Source: Inia geoffrensis (taxonomy: Eukaryota > Chordata > Mammalia > Artiodactyla > Iniidae). From it: DNA of 64,000 bases. Of this stretch, positions 56,690-64,000 are shown piece by piece. The notes beneath the pieces were generated by a model. The model was not told where the DNA came from. It saw only the letters and a list, made by a program, of their open reading frames with translations, and ran no database searches. The translations under genes were made by a program, and so were the position numbers. The first letter of the stretch is position 1; each line of letters begins with the position of its first letter. The stretch lies in the NCBI GenBank assembly GCA_036417435.1, contig CM070917.1, forward strand, positions 59,060,436-59,124,435, given 5' to 3'.

Positions 56690-57020
56690 ATTCCCACACT
56701 TGAAGCAAAGTGCTGCAAATACCTCTTATATTTAATTACAAATCCATGTGGACGAGCTAACTGAATGCAGCTCCACAGCAACTTTCTCATCTCTCACACT
56801 CCAACTCAACTGATGAAGTTACCCCAGAATCCAAAATGAGGCATTCCAGAGAGAGCCGTAGGTCTTTCCACATACCCAAGGCAAACATGAGACAGAAAAT
56901 AACCTCACAAAGAGTGGTCCAGCGACCATATGCTTTAATACCCCAGCCATCAGAGCTGACGTTTATGCTATTAATTTTAAAAAACATTATTTCATCTTTA
57001 TTAACTTAGACTTGATTGGG
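56690..57020. promoter_or_regulatory. Candidate conserved noncoding block
   Basis: 'tcttatatttaattacaaat' (TAATTA in context) at the left and 'tgctattaattttaaaaaac' / 'tctttattaacttagacttg' at the right bracket a repeat-free non-coding stretch. Regulatory character is inferred. Confidence 0.28.
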
Positions 57021-57959
57021 GCCAGCTAAGTAGCTCCTCTTCCTTAACTGAAGGCTAGCACTTTACTGAGGTCCTTCACTCCCTCAGCCCTTAACACCTC
57101 ACCTTTTATTTGCGCTCCCCCTTCTAAAGTCCCAGGAGAGGGGTGAGAAGCATGAGGAGAGGTCAAGCAAGTGAATCCTTCTAGAAAGGCAGGAAAACAC
57201 ACACAGGCTGAGCTGACCCACCAGCTGAAGAGCGCCCCCTCACCCCGGCATAGATACCTATTCAAGCACGCTGCCTGTTGCTGGGAGAAGCCAGCCAGCA
57301 TTGTCAAGGGCAGAGTGACCAGAGCTGAGGGCGTGCAGGAATTGATTTTGCATGTGTGGCGAGCATCTCCCTCCAGTAGTTGTCAAACCCAGAGGAGAAG
57401 CCTCTGGAGGTAAATGAGATGCACATCATCTATGCTTGTCCTTCTGCCTTGTCAAACACTATAGCTTCTCTGATTTGGGTGACCCTTAATCCTAAAAACC
57501 ATTTATCTCCCTTGGGCCTGACCACAGAAGGCCCCTACTGAGGGTCATTTTTGTCAATCTCAGACTCCACTTGCTAACTGCTTGTGCCTGGAATCCCTCC
57601 CTTGACTGCATCGAGAGTAAGCATTGCAACCTCAAGCGTGTATGGAACTGCTCCCCATGTAAGACCTGCACAAGGGCCATGTAATTACACCCCCTCAAGA
57701 AACCTATGATGCTGGCACAGCAAGAAGAATCATGAATCTCCACTTTCCAGGTGTGGAAACCAAGGCTCTTCCCCTGCCGGACCTCCAAGGCCCAGAAGGC
57801 CCTGCCGTCCCTCCCCCCGTCAGCACCCACTGGGCTTTTGCTTCCCCTGCTTCTGGCTGAACACTACCAGGCACTTAGCTGTTGGAGGAGCCTGTGTTCA
57901 GAGGCAAGAGCTGGCTTTCCTCGTATCCCTTTCAGGGGTGGGGTTGGAGCAGTCCCTGG
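57021..57959. other. Unique sequence, no gene seen
   Basis: No repeat family, exon or RNA gene was recognised. Confidence 0.42.
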
Positions 57960-58110
57960 CCACCCCTAGCCCCGTGTTATTAGTTATTTTTAGCAATCAA
58001 TGTTATTGATGCCGTGCTCACTAGAGAAAGCCACCAGAGAGCTGTTCTTCCAAGTCATTACATTTAGAGTTGAACTATCCCCTTTTTATATAAATCCTGA
58101 CACATAAAGA
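57960..58110. promoter_or_regulatory. Candidate conserved noncoding block
   Basis: 'gttattagttatttttagca', 'atcaatgttattgatgccgt' (a short inverted ATCAAT/ATTGAT) and 'acatttagagttgaactatc' then 'tttttatataaatcctgaca'. Repeat-free and non-coding. Confidence 0.27.
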
Positions 58111-58939
58111 TAAAATACACCACTTTCTGGGGGAAGCTCCGAACCAGAGGCTAAGAGCAGAGAGGTAGCTTTGAGTGCTAGAAGCAGCTTTAAAGGTGGC
58201 TCCGAAAGGTGAGGTCCTGGAGGCCTGTCCCCTGAGCCAGGAAGCTGGACCAGGGGTTCCAACCTCACGTGGAAAAGAGCAGCCCATCGGCTGTCACCAG
58301 CCTGGAAAGAAAGGAGACAGGGAACTGTGGGTTCAACAGAAAAGACAGGGCTGCTTTTGGAGGCCTCACTCTGGACGGCTAAGGGTAAAGCAGGGGGGTT
58401 GTTACTGGGGGCTTGAGTGTTTGGCTTCTTCGATGGCTGCTGAGGGTAGACAAGGCCGCAGGGTCTCAATGCTGAGTGGTCAACAAAACTGGTGCTTGCA
58501 TCTCCACTACTCTGCAGGGGAGACACAAGATCTTGTTTTTGAGAACGTTCTATGCTCCTCTCCACCCCTTTGCCTTCAGCTTCTCAGCCTTGAAGGGACA
58601 AAGATTTGGGCCAACCAGGGGGCCCCAGTATAGCTCTCTCTACACACGGACTGCTACCAAGTTGGACTTGAGACTAGAGAGTGGGCAGAGAGCTGTGCCA
58701 GACCCCTCAGGGAAGTCTGCTGCCCCTTTCTCTGCCTCTAGAGGGGGTTTCTTTGAGGATATGATGGTGGCAGAAGGCCAGAGGTTACAGGTTCTGGCGC
58801 ATAATTTCCCAGATGTGCGAGTAATAGGGAGATGCCCATGATTGATTTCACCTGACTATTTCCTATGGAGGCAACATCCTCCCAGCGTCTCTCCCCTGGC
58901 CTAACCCATTGCTCACCTCTCCTCATTCCCAATTATTTT
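58111..58939. other. Unique sequence, no gene seen
   Basis: Frames of 152-159 codons on opposite strands over the same bases indicate chance openness. No domain was recognised. Confidence 0.42.
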
Positions 58940-59090
58940 TTATCCACACTGAACAACCCAGTTCCTAATACAAGTTCGCAATACTTATTTCCCTTTCAGG
59001 GCTTGTGCCTTTCACAAGGTGTTCCTTCTGTCTAGAACGCTCTACCTCTCCCCATGATTTCTCTGATGAACTCTGAAATCATGGAAGGTG
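58940..59090 (+). mobile_element. L2 LINE 3' fragment
   Basis: 'cagggcttgtgcctttcaca', 'ccttctgtctagaacgctct' and 'tctctgatgaactctgaaat' fit the L2 3' consensus order. Confidence 0.6.
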
Positions 59091-59669
59091 CTGGGTCAGA
59101 CATATCGATTTGGGGGTCATTATATTTAGGGGGACCTGAAACACGGAGGTGAATAATTCATCCCAATGGGATAAGTGCAGCTGGTCTGGGAAGCCCAGTG
59201 ATGTGAAGTCAGAGCCCAGGGGAAGCAGAAATGGAAGAAGGAACAACCAGACACAGAGCTGGGGTTGGGGGGGCGGCCACCAGAGGCAGAGAGTGTCAGG
59301 AATAAGGGAGCAACTGATCACATGAGAGGTGCTGTCAATAAGGATGGAGAAACATCTGTCACATTTTGTAGCTGGGGAGTCTCACGACAGCAGCTTGACC
59401 AGCATGGAAGGGCCAGACATCAGGATGCGGGTGAATGTGAGAGCGTAAAAGGGGGCAGTGGTTCTGGGGTTACGCTCTTGGGAAGTTGGGTCTGGAAAGG
59501 GAAGGCGGGTTGGGATAGCTTGAGTCATGGGGGGACTTTCTTTGGATGGATAGACAGATGGGGCAGACCTCTGCACCCATGACTTCTCTCTGCCTTGTGA
59601 GTGTTTGTTCCCCTATCAGTCCTCCTGGGTGGCCTGGGGACACCTGGAGGGCTGTGACTGCCTTTTTCA
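59091..59669. other. Unique sequence, no gene seen
   Basis: No feature was recognised. Confidence 0.42.
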
Positions 59670-60360
59670 TTTTCCTTTCAATCATCCAGATGTTCACTGA
59701 GAGCTCACTGCTTTCCAACATGTGTCAGGCACCGTCCTGGGGGCTGAGGATTCAGAGGAGAACAAGACACACAAAAGTGCTGCCCCAGGAGCTCCCAGGG
59801 ACTGAGGGAGGGGACAGAGTGGGGCTTGGAGGCTAAGTAAAGTGGGGAGCAGGCCTCACAGAGGAGGTGACACCTGAGCAAAGACCCAAAGGTGGAACAG
59901 CGAGGAGGATACTCTGGAAGAGAACCAGTAAGGGGAGGCCAGATGGGGCCTTCTGAGAATGTTGGCTTTACTTTGAGTGAAATGGAGGTGTTGGAGGGGT
60001 TTACAGCCAGGTCATGGCACCATCCAACTTACTTGGAAATCGATCACACTGGCTGCCATGTTGCCAACAGTGTGTCCTAGGCCAGAGTGAAGCAGCTTGA
60101 CCAGGTGGAAGGTTTTGCTTGGCTACAGCCAAGGTGATGAACAGTGGAAGTCCAGCTGTTTCAAGGGTGGACTCCCATGGGCTTGACGGATTGTGTGTGG
60201 GGCGTGAGAGAAAGACACAAGCTTCAGCTGTCCCTAGAGTCATGGTCTGAGCAAGTGGAGGTCACTCAAGGAAATAGGGACAAGCTGGCTCTCGGAGATT
60301 TGGTTTTGGATGGGTTAACGCTGGGACATGTCCAGATGGGAAGGTTGAGTTGACAGGTGG
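59670..60360 (+). mobile_element. Unnamed old interspersed repeat 'R1' (copy d)
   Basis: 'tgtgtcaggcaccgtcctgg', 'gaggtgacacctgagcaaag', 'actttgagtgaaatggaggt' and 'gatttggttttggatgggtt' run in the same order as in the other copies. This is the longest uninterrupted copy in the window. Confidence 0.5.
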
Positions 60361-61252
60361 ACACACCTGCCCAGGGAAAGACATTCATCCCTAGGGCCCA
60401 GGCAGTGCTTAGCTGGGGGTGCTTGGTGCATGCTTTGGAGTGAGTGCGTGTTGGGCCGTCAACTCTCTGAACGTTCCTTCTACACGGGCCTCTCCCATCT
60501 CTCTGCCTCCCCTGCCCCTGCCCCACATCTGCAAGATTTTAGGAGCTTAGCCTCGCAAATGACCCAGGGTGCCATAGAGTAAGATAGAAACCAGTCTGAT
60601 TCTCAAAATTCTGAGAAACGAGACTGAGTTTCCGTTGCCTGCTGGCATCGTGGGATCTAATGATGTGATTGCTTAGGCCAAGTCTGAGTTGAACGATCTG
60701 AACAAGTTTGATAGGACGCTGATATCCCGGCATTTTACATCTCCTCCCCATTCCAGCCTTGCTGTGCCTCCACATGCCTACCCCTTGGTCCACATCATAG
60801 CCCACAGCCCAGGACGAGGGCAGGGACAGGGTCAGAGACAGGATGCGGGCACCTGTGGGTGAGATCTTTGCCTTCGTCTTGGTCACACTTGCCTTGAAAT
60901 TTTCCTACTCTTGGCACATTGTGGTGGAGATACCTGCCCATGAAAACTTAAATGTTTTCAGATGGATCCAGAGTCTCCTGATTTCTCAGAACCAAGGATA
61001 CTGCTGAGTACAGTTGACAAGTGGATGCACATCCAAATTACTGAAATCCCACGAGCAGGAGAAAGGTGAGGGGAAACCATCAAAGGCAAAAAACAAACAA
61101 ACAAACAAACGCCAGTTACCCTGTCATTCCCTGTAGTCAGATACAAAAATAAGAATGTTAAAGGGGTGGAAAAATGCAAGGCAGTTGACTCAGATCCCCT
61201 GCCCCATCCTCCCCATCTCTGTATCCCAATACAGTTCCCTTATTTCTAGAGT
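60361..61252. other. Unique sequence with short (AAAC)n
   Basis: (AAAC)n at 61090-61110. No exon or family repeat was recognised. Confidence 0.42.
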
Positions 61253-61975
61253 GTTCTTTTTTTAATTTAATTTTTTCAAAAATTTCTTGAAGTGAAATTC
61301 ACATAATGTAAAATTATCCACTTTATTTCTTTTTCTGTCTTTTTAAACTTTTTTTAAAATTGAGGTATAGTTGATTTACAATATTTGTTTCAGATGTACA
61401 ACATAATGAGTCAAAATTTTTATAGATTATGATCCATTTATAGTTATTATAAAATATTGGCTATATTCCCTGTGCTGTACAATATATCCTTGTATCTTAT
61501 TTATTATTTACATAGTAGTTTGCACCTCCTATAAAATTACCCATTTCAAAGTGAACAATTCAGTGGTATTTCACAATCTAGTTCCCAGATGTGTTCATCA
61601 CCCGAATGGGAAATTCCATACCCACTAGGTAGCCACTCCCCAGGCTCTCCCTTCCCCTAGCCCTGGCCAACCACCAATCTGTGTTTTGTCCCAATCGAGT
61701 TCCCTGTTCTGGGCATTCCATATAAAAGGAATCATTCCATATGGGGTCTTTTGTGTCTGGCTTTGCTCACTCAGCATAGTGTTTCCAAGGTTCACTGTGT
61801 TATAGCAAGTGTCAGTGCCCATTCCTGCTTTGTGCCAAGTAACCTGCCATTGGGTGGACACACCCCGTTTTGTTTATCCACTCATCTGTGGATGGGCACT
61901 TGGGCTGTTCCCAGCTTTGGCTGTTGGGAATAGCTGCTATGAGCATGCGTGTAGGAGTGCTCCCCGTTAAGATGC
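61253..61975 (-). mobile_element. Old L1M 3' end, host of a nested L1
   Basis: 'gaaattcacataatgtaaaa', then after the insert 'gaacaattcagtggtatttc', 'ccctggccaaccaccaatct', 'cttttgtgtctggctttgct' and 'gatgggcacttgggctgttc' form the reverse complement of an L1M 3' end. Interrupted at 61325-61531. Confidence 0.88.
61325..61531 (-). mobile_element. Nested L1 (L1MA/L1MB-like) 3' terminal fragment
   Basis: 'aaaattgaggtatagttgat', 'ttcagatgtacaacataatg' and 'ttccctgtgctgtacaatat' are a minus-strand L1 3' terminus. Near-identical flanks TAAAATTATCCACTTT (61309-61324) and TAAAATTACCCATTTC (61532-61547) are the target-site duplication, so this element inserted into the older L1. Confidence 0.88.
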
Positions 61976-63423
61976 CCTCGACAAGTGTGTGTGTTGTGGG
62001 AATACAAAATGTGAGGCCTCTCTTGTCCTCGATTTCTCCCATCCCAGAAGCTCATGGTTGGAGAAACAGGATGTAGCCAATGGTCAGCACAGCCCCCACA
62101 CCAGGAAGCCTCTAGGAGGAACACTGTGGGACCTGCCCCTCCAGCAAAGGCGGCTCCTTCTTTCTCTTGTGCTCACCCACCCCACCCACAGAGCCCACCT
62201 AAGAACCGCCGATTCTCATCAGGGACCCCAGGTGACCCACCTGGCCCAGGTACCTGCTGTTGACTGGGTCTCCTGTCAGTGGACTGGCCCCGTCTGGGGT
62301 CCCGGTTGGGGGCACCCACGTTGTGGATTTTGCCAAGCATGAGAGCAGAGAGGGAGAATGCTGAGCTGTGAAAAAAGGGCATCCCAGGCACCCACGCTGA
62401 TCCATCTCTCCCCACCTGCCCCCTGCTCAATGCAAACCTAATCTGGAGGAAAAATGAATCAATTGAAACCCAATTTCCGTCCCTCTGCACAGACACTCCA
62501 GGGTCTCTGAGGGTCGGGGAAATGCTGTTTCGGTGTTTGGTGAGGGGGAGCTTGGTGCCTTCCAGGCGGAAGTGTCACTTGATGGTCCTCCTCGTCCCCG
62601 GGGGCTGACAGGAAGGGACCCCTCTGCCTTAGCACAGGCAGGACCTCAGGGACCAGGGGAATGGGGGGCCGTCGTTTGCTTGGGAAAAAGCATCCCTTGC
62701 TCTACAACAGGCACCATCAGAGTCTCCCAACACTGCGTTGTCCTCATTCACGTAAATCTATTCTACTCACTGCAGTGCCTGCTCCAGAGTCAGAGCTTTG
62801 GGGTGGAAGGGAACCTCACTTCTAGCTCCTTGTTCTCGGTTCTCTCTCCATGGAGGAGAGTGGATGTGCTCCTGCAGGACTCATGGAGGACACAGTCTCA
62901 CAAGGACCAAGGGGAGCCCTCAGAGGGTGTCCCTTTGCTGGGCCCCTCAGCCCTCACTCCAGCTGGTCAGCAGGGCTGGGCTTTCTGATCCAGCTTCCAT
63001 GTTAACACACAGCCTGGATTCATCCTCTTCACATCCCACCCTTTCTTTATCTCAACACCAAGGGAGAGGAACCAGAATGAGCCCCGGGGTGGGGGGGGGC
63101 TTGGTTACAGGAAGGCTTTGGAGATTCGGCTCTCTGGGGGCAGCTGGCCAGGCAGGAAGCAGTGTTAAGCCCCATCAGATATCAGGAGGAAAGCAGCCCA
63201 GGGGTGTGCACACTGTCACTGCACAGCTAATAAGTATCAGGTACAGGGCGTTAAGTGCCTCCCTTACAACATGTTCTGTTCGACAGGCTTTGCCAGCCTT
63301 TGGGAACAAGCCAAGGAAGGAGGGGAGACCTGGGGAACTGAGATGGGGGCAGGAGAAGGGGAGTCTTTCTCCCTTCGGCGTAGGACTGCAGGTGGCAGCA
63401 GGGGGCACGGGGAATGGGGCTGC
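61976..63423. other. GC-rich unique sequence, no gene seen
   Basis: A 212-codon plus-strand frame (62798-63436) runs into the SINE target site and has no domain. An AT-richer patch lies near 62435-62480. No repeat family was recognised. Confidence 0.42.
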
Positions 63424-63437
63424 AAGAGTGGGCTAGA

Positions 63438-63731
63438 GGGCTTCCCTGGTGGCGCAGTGGTTGAGAATCTGCCTGCCAATGCAGGGACACGGGTTCGAGC
63501 CCTGGTCTGGGAAGATCCCACATGCCACGGAGCAACTAAGCCCATGAGGTACAGCTACTGGGCCTGCACGTCTGGAGCCTGTGCTCCGCAACAAGAGAGG
63601 CCGTGACAGTGAGAGGCCCGCGCACCGCGATGAAGAGGGGCCCCTGCTTGCGCAACTAGAGAAAGCCCTCGCACAGAAACGAAGACCCAACACAGCCAAA
63701 AATAAGTAAATAAATTAATTTTTTTAAAAAA
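63438..63731 (+). mobile_element. CHR SINE, intermediate/mosaic form, young
   Basis: The head 'gggcttccctggtggcgcag' and B box GGGTTCGAGCCC (63491-63502) are intact. The middle carries short-form words ('ctggagcctgtgctccgcaa') and the 3' part long-form words ('gaagacccaacacagccaaa'). AAGAGTGGGCTAG at 63424-63436 and 63732-63744 is a perfect 13-bp target-site duplication. Confidence 0.97.
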
Positions 63732-63823
63732 AAGAGTGGGCTAGGGCCCCACTCAGTTGAGCTGAGAAGCCACAGACTGCCAGGCTGTCCTAAGAGGAAG
63801 TTCTAGAAAGTTCCAGGTGACCA

Positions 63824-64000
63824 CTATGGCGCAGGAGCCAATCCAGCATAATCACCGGTGACATCAGAGAGTCCCTGCCAGCGCTCGGAGGGGTAAGACA
63901 GCCATTTATCGGCAACAGCCACAGACTTCGGGATCGGCACCACCTTCCAGGAGGGCACCGCACAGGGGGTCCGGCAGAGGCACGTTTTCACGCTAGTGCC
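63824..64000 (-). other. Candidate partial coding frame/exon running off the window edge
   Basis: Read on the minus strand from the window end, 58 codons stay open until TAG at 63824-63826. The peptide ends WLSYPSERWQGLSDVTGDYA... and contains PSWKVVPIPKSVAVADKW. There is no start codon in the window. The last 160 bases are about 61% GC with 10 CpGs by my hand count (observed/expected near 0.7), well above the CpG-depleted surroundings. I do not recognise the peptide. It could be a terminal exon, a retroelement remnant or chance. Confidence 0.25.

Noticed and set aside
62798..63436. 212-codon plus-strand open frame
   Set aside because: No domain, frame is open through GC-rich unique sequence into the SINE target site; a second frame covers the same bases.

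Overview
The window is mammalian nuclear DNA, most likely from a cetacean (at least a cetartiodactyl). The diagnostic evidence is eleven copies of the tRNA-derived CHR SINE family, whose heads carry the 'cttccctggtggcgcagtgg' A-box region and a B box such as 'ggttcgagccc'. Seven of them are flanked by clear target-site duplications (a further two by weaker ones). I saw no BovB LINE and no ruminant Bov-A/Bov-tA array, which argues against a ruminant. Older mammal-wide repeats (MIR, L2, L1M, MLT1, MER5/MER3-like hAT elements, MER53-like MITEs) fill much of the remainder.

I could not support any complete protein-coding gene. Reading frames of 60-212 codons occur on both strands, but they have low-complexity translations, cross recognisable repeats, or look like no protein I know. 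The window therefore reads as an intergenic region or a very large intron. Two weak exon candidates stand out: 40919-41026 (+), a 108-nt block between consensus-like splice signals, and 63824-64000 (-), a frame open to the window edge in CpG-retaining sequence.

Layout: 1-7.7 kb is unique sequence with a CT/CA microsatellite, a palindromic MITE, an L1 3' end and two SINEs. From 7.7 to 12.6 kb lies a LINE-rich block with L1 pieces in non-canonical order, interrupted by two SINEs. From 12.6 to 36 kb there is GC-rich unique sequence with scattered MIR, L2 and hAT relics. From 36 to 50 kb there are several minus-strand L1 3' ends, more SINEs and an MLT1 LTR split by a SINE. From 50 to 64 kb there is mostly unique sequence with L2/MIR relics, an L1 nested in an L1, and a young SINE at 63.4 kb.

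Scattered through the GC-rich background are short, AT-rich, repeat-free blocks carrying homeodomain-like TAATTA, octamer-like ATGCAAAT and TCF/LEF-like motifs (near 0.1, 4.6, 14.3, 32.8, 35.6, 41.3, 45.8, 49.0, 52.3, 56.8 and 58.0 kb). Such blocks are what the regulatory landscape of a developmental gene looks like, but without an alignment this remains inference. I found no undescribed multi-gene system. The most useful leads are the two exon candidates, the regulatory-like blocks, the palindromic MITEs and the rearranged or nested retroelements.
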